Assembly: GCA_020543525.1 (NCBI GenBank) | Contig: JAHYIO010000036.1 | Span: 1,550,001 to 1,614,000 of the forward strand | DNA from: Coriolopsis trogii | Taxonomy: Eukaryota > Basidiomycota > Agaricomycetes > Polyporales > Polyporaceae | Reading direction: 5' to 3' | DNA length: 64,000 bases | Part shown: positions 24,718 through 36,747 of the stretch, piece by piece | Position numbering within the stretch: the first letter of the stretch is position 1 | Layout of the letters: every line of letters begins with the position of its first letter | The notes under the pieces: generated by a model | Databases searched by the model: none | What the model saw: only the letters and a program-made list of their open reading frames with translations | What the model was told of the DNA's origin: nothing | Program-made: the position numbers and the translations under genes

Positions 24718-26223
24718 ATGTTGACCTCGCGCTCTCTTGCACGATGTCTTGTTCTCCTCTCCGTTAATGCCCTACTCCTTTCTGGCGCAGACGCCCGGGC
24801 TGCTCTCCGGTTCGATGACTTTGCACCAGCACTCTCCTCCCCCCAACCGTCGTTTGCGGTTCGTGCAATTGGTTTCCCACCATTTGGTGGCGGCAACCAG
24901 CCAACATCCGAATCTAACACCGCTGCTGTCACCACTGGCGTTGGAACCGCGACCACTGGTGGGACTCCGACGCCGACCGACTCGAAGACCACGGCCCCAG
25001 CACAAACCCCCACCGACTCCGCCACGACGCCCACCCCTAGTGCCACTTCGGACACCACGAAGGCGACCGACCCTACCACCTCCAACACTGCTCCGGTAAC
25101 CACACCGACAACGCCTACGGCGCCGGTGACGTCCCCGACTCCCAGCCAGACGGAAGCCACGCCCACCCCGACTCTCACGCCGAGTAAAACCATCGAAACA
25201 GTAAACTCGAATGGGGAGACAACGACAATCACTCAATATGCGTCCGGGCCTGCAACTGGCTCGGCGACCGCGACGACCGGCTCAGACCAGAACAGCAGCG
25301 ACACAAACGATAAACCGTCGGGCATCAGCACGTCGACTATCATCGGTCTCTCAGTGTCTGGAGGTGTGGCGCTCATTGGTCTCATCGCGTTCATTGTCTG
25401 GAAGGTGACCCGGAAGCGGTTCTCGGACGATGACTTTGACAGTGAGTATAGTCCTCTTTCTGTCTTCCACTTTCTGGGTGGCGTGTGCCCAATCATGTAC
25501 GCACCGGTCTCGGCTGGAAGGAGGACGTGCGGAAGGACGTATACTGCGGTATTCTCTCCCGGCCTACCAACACCGAAAAGCGAAGTGTCAAACAGCCCCT
25601 ACTCTAGGGTTACTGTAGTCGTGGCGACGGGCGCTCATATACACTTCTCTCATTCCGCAAACTAACTTCGTTATTCAGACGAGGCCATCAAATGGCCCGA
25701 GCTCAACGCCCACGGCGACGATGGGGTACGCGCTCCACTCCCCACCAACCGTACTGGTGGTGCGGGTTTCGAAACGTCCTCCCAGGTTAACCTTGCCGTC
25801 CCCGCCCGCCCCGACTCCCGTGCGGGCAGTGTCGCCCCATCAGCTGGCTCGTCGGTCGACCTCTACCCGAACCAGGACCCGTACGCGGTACCGCCTCTGC
25901 CTCATCTGAACCCCAACATGCCCTACCGCGACGACCCGAACGGAGTATACTACGACAACGATCCGTACGCGCCTGTCGCCGCTCCTGTGCAGGGCGAGGT
26001 CATCCCGATGACGCAGATCGGCCGCAGCCGCTCTCCTGGCCCGCAGATGGCATACGGCTATGACCCACGGGCGATGAGCCCCGCGCCGCAGCAAGCCCTC
26101 GGGGTGGACTACCGCGCACGGAGTCCAGGACCGGCCGCATCCCTCTATGCCGCACCAGGGCCGCAAGCGGGGCGCATGTCTCCTGGACCGCAGGCGGCGT
26201 ATGGACCCGGACCAGGGTACTAG
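24718..26223 (+). CDS. Mid2-like single-pass surface protein, Ser/Thr/Pro-rich
   Basis: Two exons (24718-25441, 25679-26223) give 422 residues. The N-terminal signal peptide (about 1-27) ends in SGADARA. An extracellular stretch of about 170 residues follows that is extremely rich in Thr, Pro and Ser (for example TPTPTDSKTTAPAQTPTDS), which predicts dense O-mannosylation. A single TM helix lies at about residues 207-229 (STIIGLSVSGGVALIGLIAF), followed by a basic stop-transfer (KVTRKRF). The cytoplasmic tail of about 190 residues is Pro/Tyr-rich with recurring S-P-G/A-P motifs (RSRSPGPQ, MSPAPQ, RSPGPA, MSPGPQ). The architecture resembles yeast Mid2/Wtl/Wsc cell-wall stress sensors, although no cysteine-rich WSC domain is present. 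Function is inferred from architecture only. Confidence 0.82.
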
Positions 26224-28452
26224 TCGCGCGAAGCGAGGTGGATCCGCGCGGGGCGGAGTGGGTGGCTGGACCATGCACGGGCGTCGGAGGTTGAGCGGGA
26301 GCGAGGGTCAGGGATGCTGTCGTAGATTTTGTCGGTCCTGGTCTTGGGAGAAGTCGGCGGGGGATGGGTGGATCTGTGCGTGGGGCGTTTCGAGCATCCG
26401 GTTTCGGACACGCTTCCAAGGCATACGCATACCGGTCGGACAACGCGCACGTACTCGCAATCACAATACCCGTATACAGGACACCGGTTTTTTTCACATC
26501 ATCCTCATCCTCATCATCGTCAGATACAAGTTTACAAGAGTCCCCATCCCCCTTCATTCCAAGCATTGGATCGCGCGTCCTTGGTCGGGCAGGTTCGCTG
26601 TTCCGTCGCGGGCGGGGGTTGGACTAGACTGGATGTTGTGCGCACGCTGTCATTGTCGTCTCCCTGTCGTTTTAATTCTAATGCAAGCTGTCGGGTCCTT
26701 GTTTCCACTCGCTTTGTGCGACGTGCCTCAGGATGCATGCACGCCTGCGCGCAGCAAGCTACAGTCCCAGAGCTTATGTGTTATCCCTGTGGTCCGCGAG
26801 CCCCCGTCCGCTTACTCCGCCTACGTTATCCTTATCCTGCTATCTTGGACTGTCCCCGCACTCGCATACATACCACCACCGCCTGTTTGCATTACCATTC
26901 CAGCCGCGCATGACTTGTTCCCATCGTACCTCCCTGTGTCTGGAAGGCACATCCACTCGTTCACAACCGCCACGACCCGGACACTGTCAATAGCATACTA
27001 GGAACGATCATTCATCAACAGACCTACAACATTCGTCCATCATTCTGTTTCGCCCTTTCTTTTTTTACTTCTTGTTTTGTCTATAGCATCGCACCGCAAC
27101 CAGCATCGCATACGTTCGGACTTGTCGTTTGTTGTATATATTGGTTCTCTCTGGCTTTCCCTTTCGTTGCACGCCTCGAGTTGAGATCGCGTTTGTGAGG
27201 TGCGGTGAGGCTGCGCTTCCGCAACGTCCTGCATGCCGCAGCTACCAATGCAGCCACGCGACCAGTCTAAAATGCGAGCTCTCGAACCTGGCGACGGTCA
27301 TGGGCGTAGCGCATGCATCATAGCAAGTGAGCCGTCGACACTCGAGACTCGAGACGCACTGTCAGACATCGAAGCAAGCCTACAGCCCGGCCCTGGGACC
27401 TCGAGGTGAGGGATCGGACGCGTACGCCTTCTACAGCCGCACTGCCCACGGTGTTGTTCCTGGCCTCGAATGAAGGAAGAGTTCGCGAGCGTTGCTTCGA
27501 AGGAGGTAGTCACTTTTCTTGGGGACCGGTAGCATTACTATCACCAGCGATTTTCTCTGATCCCCGCATGTGCAGGACCGATGGCGTTGGGTATGTGCCT
27601 CGACGTCACGGGTCCCTGCTCATCGCGAGGAAGAATGGCGAGTGTCCGGATAATCTGGGTGGTTTGTGTACGCCTCGATCGGAACAGCGCAGCAGCTCCA
27701 CCGGCCACCCGCCAACGAACGACGTTACTCGTTTAGGCACAGATTCTGCTTATCTCCACAGCGTCTGGAGTACATGGGTGGTTCCGCACCCCTCGCCCTC
27801 GCCATGCCACGGCACGCCGGCGCTGTACCTTGGCCATGGGACAAAGGGACAAGGCCTGGAGCGAGTATTCGCGAGCCATTGCTTCGAAAACAAAGGTGCA
27901 ACGCGGTCTTTTGGAGCAACGTTAACGGCAGCGGGTATGGGACGACATATGATACACACCGCGTTGCGCGGATTACTACGGATCAGGGAACGTAGTACTG
28001 TACGATAAGGTAAGAGGTAATTTTGAGCTTGAGCGAGAGGGGTTGAGCAGAGCAGAGTGGGTGGATGGGATCAATAGCCATGGAAAGGAGTGTGGGGAAG
28101 ACGAGCTGGTGTCATGGTGTGAGACGAGAGGGATACAATGGCAATATACAGTAGGTTCTGCGCGTACGCCGCATGTCGTATGTCACAGGGGCTGGGAGAA
28201 CGATGGGAACAAGCAGTGGCAGGGATGAAGCATGCAACGAAGTTGGAATCCGGAGGAATGCGTCAATATCAGAGAAAAGAACGTGGAAAGACCAACTAAA
28301 CAGTTGCCCTGAAAAAACCGTAATGTAAAGCGCAGAGATCCAAGGTAGATTGACGAAACCACAAGCATCTATTGTCAGTAGACATCGCACGAGATGAGAC
28401 GAGCGACAGGCGAGGAGCAGCGACAACGAGCAGAAGCGAACCGTCCGCCTCA
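26224..28452. other. Long gene-free stretch between convergent genes
   Basis: About 2.2 kb between the convergent Mid2-like and disordered-protein genes, longer than most intergenic gaps here. Several open frames of 80-280 codons overlap in different frames and on both strands without motif or consistent composition, so none is called. A weak internal similarity (GCGAGC..TTGCTTCGAA at about 27,484 and 27,867) is noted. Parts of this are probably 3' UTRs. Confidence 0.45.
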
Positions 28453-31400
28453 TCACGTCAAGAACGCCATCTCGCTCAGCCTCCGACTCTCCTCGTCCTC
28501 GATCCCATGCGCCTGCAACAAGATGCTCCCCCGACTGTGCATAGTCGGCGCAACCGCCTGCCTCGGCGGCCGCGGCCCCACCCCCGGCGCGCGCCCGCTC
28601 AGCTCTGCCGCCCTCGCGCCGGAAGGCGCGCCGGGGGCGAACGTCGTCTCTCGCGTGGGCGACATCGGCAGGTGCGACGCGTCGAACATCTTCGAGCGCT
28701 TCCTCCCCATCTCCCCCACCGTCACCTCGTCCACGCTCGACTTCGGCCGCGGCGGCGCCTTCGACTTTGTCGCGGACGTGAACGCCCGCCGGAGGTTCGA
28801 CATAGACGACGCCGTCCGCGCGTCCTTCTCTTTCGGAGGCAACTGCAGGACTCCGTGTAAGCTCGAGGCTACTCTAAACGTGATGGTGACACGGAGAGCA
28901 AATAGAACTGTAGACTCACGTCGAGGGACTTCTTGCCGAAGAGGCTGAACGACTTGCGGTTCTGCTGTTTCACAGCGGCATCCGCCTGAGCAGCAGCTGG
29001 GCGCGGCACTGGCATTCGCACGAGCACATCCGCAGGCGCAGGCGCAGTCCCCCCCTGCGTCACCGCCTGCGACTGTTGCTGTGGTTGCGACAGCACGCCG
29101 AACTCCCCGCCCTCGGACGACGGCTCAGTCTCGCTGTACTCCTCCATAATCACAGGCGCCCCCGCCGTCTTCGTCTTCGTCTTCAGCTCGCCGCCCGCTG
29201 CACCGCGCCTCGCGCGCGAACTCGACACCGCTTCATGTCCGCCGTCGGACGAATGCGACGTCGACCCGCGCGAGATCGAAGGGTCCCGCGCCAACGACGT
29301 GCTCGTCATCGTCGGCGTCGGCAAACACGACTCCGCGCCCGACGACGACACGGTGCGCGTCGGCGACAGCGCAGGGACCGTCGTCGTCCTGCTCCTCTCC
29401 GTCGACGTGCTCATGCTCTGCGAGAGCGGGATCGACTCGGCCTTTGGCGGGGGAGTCGTGGGCGCCTGCCGACCACGCGCCTCGAACGACGGCCGGCCGC
29501 CGCCATCCGACGCGCTCGCGTCGGAATCCGTGGGTGCGGCGATGGCGACGGAGATCACCTGTGCCGGCACCTTCGCGTCCTGTGACGGGCGGTGGGAGGT
29601 GACGATGATCGGGGGTGGTTTGTCTTTACGTGGGCTGCGCGGGGGTGCAGCAGACGCGCGTTCGTCGACTCGTACCGAGAGTGATGGGCGAGGGGACGTG
29701 CTGAGCGCGGGGTCCACGGGTGACTGCGTGCGGAGTGCGGAGGGATGTGTGGGTGAGGGAGGGGCGTCGTTGGAGGTACGTAACCAGCGTGAGACCTTCT
29801 CCGTGACTGCACTCGAGTGGCTCGACGGGCTCTCTGGTGGGTCTCTTTGGGATGTTGGTGCGGAAGGGGTGAGAGAAGCGCGACGCGTAGGAGCCTCGGG
29901 CGAAACGGCGCGTGTACGATCGACGGATGGTCGGCGTCCGTCGAACTTGGCAGGCGTGTTTGGCGCGGTATGGAAGTCGTCTACGGTCGCTTCGAGCGGG
30001 CTTCCAGGTGTGTTCTCACTGCCGTCACCAACCTCCGCGACGTTGGGCGGCAGCGTCGTTGCATGCACGAAGGTCGCGCGGATGGGACTCTTCTGGCCAA
30101 TGGTGCCATCCTTGCTCGCACGCTCCATCGCGTCACTCTTCCGCGGGGTCTCCTCCGCCTGCGTTTGATGGCTGCTGGAAGAGGGCGCACCTGCTTCGTC
30201 CTGCTTCGCGAGCCATGCCTCCCTGATCTTCTTGGCCTCGCTCTCGCCCTCCTCTTCTGACGTCGACTGGCGGGGGACCACGACGGCGCGCCGCCTGTCG
30301 ATCTCGGCTTCTTGTTCGCTCAGGGTCATCATGAATCCGTCCGCGTCGCGGAACTTGCTGGGTACAGCGGCGGTAGCGGGGATGAGGCCGCGGGCAAGCA
30401 GCGCAGCTCGCCGCTGCTCGACGTTCGTAAAGTCGTTCGCGACAGGAGGTGCCACGGCAGGTTTGGGCGGCATCCGTAGGATTGTATGCTTGCGCTGAGG
30501 GTTATTCTGAGGAGCCTGCCGCGAAGGTTGAGTGTTCTGTCTGCTGGGGCTCGAAGACCGGAGTTTGGAGGTGAACCGCTTGAAGAGACCCGTTTGTGCT
30601 TGTGGAGGGCGGGGCGTAGGTATTGTCACGCTAGAAAATGGGCCGTTAGCATTCAGTATATGCAGGCGGATGGCGCACGCGCGCTTTGACCGATGACGAA
30701 GATAGCAGGGACAGGAGTGATCGGCTCCGAGCGCGGAAGCAAATCGCAGACCAGTAGAATGTTTAGGCTTCTGCAGCAATCAAGAGCACGTACCTTGGCT
30801 CTGGGGTGCGCGAGGGACCGGCCTGGTGTGAGGGGGGCATTTCTGAGCGAGGCGGCCGCGATGAGTGCGCGTCGGTGTGGGGGAGAGGTGCAAGCTCTCT
30901 GTCGAATGTATATATTAGCAACGTCCCCCGATCCTCCCGTGGGGCAACACGCGAGCTGATCGTGATCCCACATCACGCAAACAACTCGGGTAGTAGAGTA
31001 GTGGGGCGAACTGCGCGTTTGGCTGTGCGACGGTCGTACGTACCTCGTTTTCGTAGTCAGAGTAGGCACAGGCGGTAACGGAGTGTCCTTCATGTCGTGC
31101 ACACGAGGCTCGTTGTCGTTCTGTAAAGATTCACGTGTTACTGCACTAACGGAGAGATGCGAGTCAGCAAAAGCGGTTTCGGAGGTGGGCAAAGAGACGG
31201 ACGAAAACGTGCAAGTGGGTCAGGTAGCGGCGAGAGAGGTCAGGGGAGTAGATGAAGGGGAAGAAGATGAGAACTGTATGTTCCTGGACGCACTACGGGC
31301 GCGAAGGGTGGGTGGGAGAAGAGCACATGGGAGATCACTAGGCCAGAACATACTGCGAAAGGAAGCTGTGACAGAAGCACGGATACCCGCTTGGCCAGAC

Positions 31401-31682
31401 CCCAGATTTAAACATTGCCTTCCCAGGATGAACCTCGGAGACAGAACCTGAGAGAGAGATATACATGACGCCTACTCACTTGGGGCCCTTGTCTTCGGGC
31501 GTCGTAGCTAGCTCGCTCCCATCTGTCCCCCTGCCAGCGGCTCCGAAGTCAAGAAGGAGTTGGGGTGCCTCGGTGTGTATCACGCTTCGTCTGATGCTTG
31601 CACGCTTCGTACTGGCAGCGCGCGCTGGACTGGTCTTGGACCTGCCCACGCTGAAGAGGCCGTAACGAGGTTTCTTGGGCAT
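28453..31682 (-). CDS. Large intrinsically disordered protein, unknown function
   Basis: Four exons (31682-31480, 31145-31044, 30630-28920, 28842-28453) join to 801 residues, with three GT..AG introns and a continuous frame. The start MPKKPRYGLFSVGRSK is followed by basic, Ser-rich sequence. A short conserved-looking helical segment, NVEQRRAALLARGLIPA with KFRDADGFMMTLSEQE, lies around residue 150-200. The remainder is Ser/Pro/Thr-rich and disordered. Two short repeats, NRKSFSLFGKKSLD and FTSATKSKAPPRPKSSVDE, lie near the C-terminus, which ends EDEESRRLSEMAFLT. I recognise no named domain. It could be a fungal phospho-regulated scaffold (speculative). The very first exon is the least certain. 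Confidence 0.75.
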
Positions 31683-34600
31683 CGTTCACTGGCGGCGAGA
31701 GTGCACTCGGGAGAGAGGGGGAAGCCAGAGATGCGCCTGGGAGTGACTTTAAGCTAGGCAGGAAGGGTGGGAGCGTCGGACAGGGTCGAGAAACGAACGA
31801 GTCAGGTGGCAGGTTCGGGTAGTGCGAGACTCTAGGGACGCTTGACAGATGAATAGGGCGAGCTTCCGGCGGACGCGATTCGGAGTCGGGAGCGATTCTC
31901 GAGTATGCGGCGTCGCGTACTCCCTGCGTACGGTCCAGGTACGGTCGCAAATACGGCGGAGAAGCGGGAGAGGAGAGGAGAGCGTGGACGGTGCATGGTG
32001 AGGTTTATGTATTTGTTCCGCTGGGCTGCAACAAAGGGCACTTCAAGGAACCGATGCGCGGTGTCGAGGTCCAAGATGCTCACGCGCCCAACTCAAACGA
32101 TCGGTGTCCATCACTCCGGCCTCGCTTGGGGATGCAGCCGCCCGCCACCTCCCCCCGGTCCGAGGGCTACACAGGCCCTCCTCGTTCCTCACTCTCACTG
32201 TCTCTCGACATTCTCGACGTGCATGCTGTCTACTAGGCGAGCTCGTAACTGACTGCACATCCCCGAGCGAATGGACGCTGCGCTTTCAGGAAGATTCATA
32301 CGTCCGAACTGCGAGGCATCATTGACAAATGATATCCCTGCTTGCCATGGCTGGCCACCATGTCCAATTCCCCTGAAACCAGGTTCCGTCCTAACAGTGC
32401 GTGCTTAGAGCCTTGCATGTCTCTCCTCGTATAAAAGCCTTTGTAGAGGATTAAACTAGATCATGTGTTCTAGTCCGCAAGCCCTTGCAAGCGTTCTCTG
32501 GGCCGAAAACAGTGCTCTACCTCCTTCCCCGACCAGTGAGTTTCACATCGTTGATGCCGCTGATCAAATAGGTACAACACACTTTGACTTTACGCGTATC
32601 CGCAACCTGTGCATGATTTGTATTTACCTCCGCTCCCGCCTCTCTGGGGTGACAAACTCAGTAAGCGCTGCTCTCGACATGTCTGCCAGCAAGAGCGCGA
32701 GCCTCGCCGCCGCACCAATCTTCGTCGAGCCTGAGCTAGACTGAGATGGGAGCCGGTAGGCTACTTGCCTCATACCGGTGTTAACGTTCATACCCTCTTC
32801 GAAACTCGAATGATGCCGATGGATTCTGCAGACGGCGCTGACAGATCGTTCACTCGGTCGAGTCCTCTCCCGTTTCCTGCTCTGCTATCGCTGTTACTCT
32901 CACCGGTATGTTATACGTTCTGCGGGTGCGCCGCAACGCATGCCACGACGCTGACTGATTGCAAGCTCAGGCCTCAATGCACCATACTTGGCCGGTGGCA
33001 TTTTCCGTGTATACTTCCGGAATCCGGACCCGTCACTTTGCATACTGATATGTCAATTTCCGCTTGGGGTTCGAAAAGCAGCTATCCCGTCAAGGGTGCC
33101 TGTCAGTCAAGCATCCGCATGGCACCGGGAGAAGCTGTTGACATCCAATGATCCATTGGATATGGCCAAGTTACCCCCAGTTTCCTTGTGCACGTCTGCA
33201 CATGTACCCGTCACATTAACACTCGCCTCTCGCCTTGTGTCTAGCGATGCCATTTTCCTGTACTAATGGTCACACTGCCGTCAAGCTCTGAGGGGTAGGA
33301 TCGAGTGCATACACATGGTCGTACCGACGATCACCGGAGGAACGACTGGGAAAGACCTTTCGACTCTCCAAGAGTCGGATCCTTTTGGACGGCGTTGTAC
33401 CTTGTGTTATGGACAAGTACGTTCGACACACCTGTCTGTCAAAGTGAGTATCCGAGGAGAAGAAGTGACGAGTCGAGACCCAGGCACCCGGTAACTAGGA
33501 CGCCTGTTCCTTCGGGGCGCCGAGCGGTGAATCGCGGACATCCACCAGCCAAGCCTGAACATCATGTGAGCGCGGACTGTCTACGCACTCGATATTGTAC
33601 CACGTACATTTAGCTGTGTTCTACGGTTCTTGTCGGTCATATCGGGTACGTGGTCGGATTGGCTGTTCTACTCCTGCTCCTGATCTTGTCACTTGGGATC
33701 CAGGAAGCGAACCTGGACGTTCGAATGATGAGTTGCGCTGCACGATTTTCGTTGGACGCGGGAGTACCGGTTCTAACATCGCTCAAGCACTCACTGCTTA
33801 CTCGGGCCCAAGAGGTCATGACGGTTGATCCGCAGATGTGTGTACGATGAGACATCGTGCCCTTGTAGGCCATAGTGCAACACAGACGACTAAAATCGAG
33901 ACAATGCGGTCTGACTGGAGCCATCTCATCCAGCTATTAGCTGGCTCAGGCACTTTTCGTCGCAAAGGGTGTGTTGAGGCAATTTTTATACTTTGCAAGT
34001 TTGCTACAATATGACATGTAGGCGAATCGTCACTACATTCAGCGCGGAGCATCTTGGGTCTTTGACACGGACATGCTCACTAATATGCATCATGGAGCGC
34101 TGAGATCTCCAGAACTCCTGGTGGCACCGTCTCTGTCACACAATAGAACTTGGACATTTTTCCTTCAACAGTGTAGTAGAGGTACACCCTCACATTTTAC
34201 TCGACCTCATGTCGCAGTTTCTCCGAGACCAGCGCCTGTCATAGGAATCCCAGCCCGGGCAGTCAGGTTGCAATTGTTCGACGCAGGAAGTACAAGCGGA
34301 TGCCGGCCAAGAAGCGTGTCCACTAGAATCATGCGGCTAGGCGATAACTTGCGTTGGAACGTGCGATGGTGCGGACGTGGAATAGAAGCTTAGATGTGCC
34401 TTGCGTACTAGCAGTCTCTTCGGACACTGTACCACTGTGATACCATACTCATTTCTTCGTGTTTATTACTGTATACCTGGAGGTGGCTATGCGTCTCTCC
34501 GACGTCGGTTCATGGTCGATTCTCCGTTTCCGCATTCAATACAACAGTCACAACAGCCCCACACGGATGGGCGTGGTAAATTGTTCGAGCGGAAGCTTTC

Positions 34601-34918
34601 GGCTTGTCATCATCGCCGTGAGTTCAGTAGACTGTGCCGTTTTGGGAATCTCAAGCGCCTGGTCCCAGGACTTTGGCACTCTTTGCACTGCGCAGGAACT
34701 CTGCCTCGTCGAATCATCCCCCCGCTAAGCCTACAGGCATCCAGCTTGAAGAGACATAATGTCTCACTGGAAAAGCCTACTGTGCTCCCTTTTGTCATTG
34801 TGTTGAACTATCCTCCACTGGCCATTACGAGAACGTGAGTGAAGTATTGAATCGAGTTATAAATGTCAAGTTCAACGGTGTCTGACAAGTCGGCGGTTTG
34901 GAATTCGAACAGTTCAGG
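31683..34918. other. 3.2 kb stretch with no supported gene
   Basis: This gap separates the disordered-protein gene from the RUS gene. A hydrophobic piece at 33650-33700 (GLAVLLLLLILSLG), a 93-codon frame at 32463-32744 and a 106-codon frame at 34073-34393 do not join into any family I know. The strand bias is inconsistent and stop codons are frequent. It may hold heavily decayed accessory genes. I see no repeats with clear ends. Confidence 0.4.
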
Positions 34919-36747
34919 ATGAATATGAGAGGACACCTCCGCGCCCAGTCGTTTGCTCGTCTTTGTGCGCACGGCTCTGCTACACGGTCCGTGACGTCCT
35001 CTGGTAGTACCCTCCGCGTTCGGTACAGGTCTGCGAGCACCAAACCGTCACCCTCGACTCAAACGCGCCGGAATGAATGCACAACCGCGATATCATATGC
35101 TATCACTCCAGAAGACAGCTCATCTCGTCCAACACGTCCTTTTGCAGTTGAGCGCGTCGGCGGGCGGGAATGTCACATCTCGTGGACGGAGGAGGGCATT
35201 GAGAAAGAGTGGAGGGACATTCGAGCGGTCGGAGATGGGGATGGGAGAGGTTTAGTCGTCCCGACTAACACATTGAGAGGTCGGATATCGTCTTGGCTGG
35301 GACAAATGTTCCTCCCGACGAACTTTCCGCAATCCGTGCACCGCTCGTGAGTACTCGTGTCCCCATATCATCGTCCACGTCCCCAAGCACCATAATTGCT
35401 CGCCCTTCTCAATCGTATACTATCACGAATGCTCAACCAGAGTTGTCAGATACCTGTCCTTCCATGTTTTGCAGTTTTTCGAAACAACCCTCGCGACGAT
35501 CACGTCCGTGTTGTGCAACCAGGCGCTCCTCACCTCCGTCGGGGTCTCCGCTGAGGGCAGTTTCTTCGGTGCAGTCGCGGTTCAGTGGATCATCAAGGAC
35601 GGCGCTGGAGAGGTCGCGAAGCTCTTCTTCATCCGCAGGTTCTCGCCGTACTTTGACAGCCATCCGAAGGCGTTCACACTGGCAGGGGAGGTTGTGGGAT
35701 GTTTGGGGAGCGGGTTGCAGATCGCGACTGTATTGATCGCGCCGTCCCCTGGGAATTTCTTGCTTTGCGCCGGTGGGTATTGAAAGTTCTCCGTTGACAG
35801 AATGTGCCGTTCTGATCACCTTGCTCTCTTTTAGCCGGAGGGAACATATTCAAGCTCATCGGGAGCGCGGTGTGGTACACGACCCATATCAAGTTCGTGC
35901 GGTACTTCTCGATGCAGGGAAACGACGGCGACGTCGCGGCGAAGGACGAGTCGCAAGCGTCGTTCGCGCAGCTCGCCGGGTATGCGGCGGGGGTTGGACT
36001 GCTCACGTTCTCGCACTCGCCTGCGTACCTCTACTCGATCTTCTTCGTTGCCGTGCCGCTCCATCTGACGATGACAGCGCTGATGATGCGCGGGGCGAGC
36101 TTCGAGCTGCTCACGCTTCCGAGGGTGAGCTACCTCGCACAGAGCTTTGTGGAAGATGGAGAGGTGTGTGATGTAGACGAGCTGGATAGGAGCGGGGTGA
36201 CGGGGATATTTGGAGAGTTCTACAAGACGAAGAGCGATCGGTGGTTGACGCTCGGTCCGCGAGTCGGCGACGTGTTGAGGACGAGCTCGGACGTGGATCG
36301 GTCGAGGTGGGAAACGTGTTCGCGAGTGTTCCAGGTGAGTCGCCGTCTCTGGACGTGCAGGCACGTCTGCGTGTGCGATGTCGCGCTGACCGACGATCGT
36401 TTCATCTGTCATGTGTTATTGTACAGCACGAACGGTACCTCTTGCTGCCTGGGGACTCGCCACGAGGACTGGGAGTATCCGTGCTATATCATCCGGAGGC
36501 GACGAACGAGGACATGCTGCGTTCGATACTGCACGCGGCGTTGGTCCGGAAGGCGCTAATAGAGCGCGCCGCTCCGCTGCAGGAAGTGGGAGAGCCTGCG
36601 GGTCCTCTGCAGGCCGTCCTGGAGGAGACCCAAGGAGCGGCTCTGAAGGATTTCCCTGCGTTCAAGGCGGCTCTGGAGGAACGGGGGTGGAGAACTGATG
36701 AACTATGTTTCGCAGACCATGGCCATCGGGTACAATGGACGCCATAG
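34919..36747 (+). CDS. RUS1/DUF647-family protein (root UVB sensitive-like)
   Basis: Exons 34919-35346, 35450-35772, 35835-36334 and 36427-36747 give 523 residues. The DUF647 core begins VHRSYLSFHVLQFFETTLAT and continues through KDGAGEVAKLFFIRRFSPYF (the family's KDGxGxxxxxxF motif), then GGNIFKLIGSAVWYTTHIKF and HLTMTALMM. The C-terminal part carries VSVLYHPEATNEDMLRSILH, also typical of RUS proteins. The N-terminal 100 residues are Arg/Ser-rich and could be a mitochondrial targeting sequence (inference). Plant RUS1/RUS2 act in UV-B and vitamin B6 homeostasis; the fungal and animal (RUSF1/C16orf58) members are uncharacterised. The start was chosen as the first in-frame ATG with a presequence-like N-terminus; an ATG 21 nt upstream is possible. 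Confidence 0.92.

Noticed and set aside
27406..28008. 200-codon plus-strand frame
   Set aside because: No domain, no splice partner, overlapping frames of similar length on both strands; probably chance in GC-rich DNA.
28394..30168. Several plus-strand frames of 160-290 codons opposite the disordered-protein gene
   Set aside because: Antisense shadows of a GC-rich, Ser/Pro-rich coding exon; they are Arg/Ala-rich with no family resemblance.
33595..33850. Hydrophobic peptide and a frame with VGRGSTGSN resembling a nucleotide-binding loop
   Set aside because: Two overlapping short frames, neither extendable by plausible introns; the loop resemblance is too short to mean anything.
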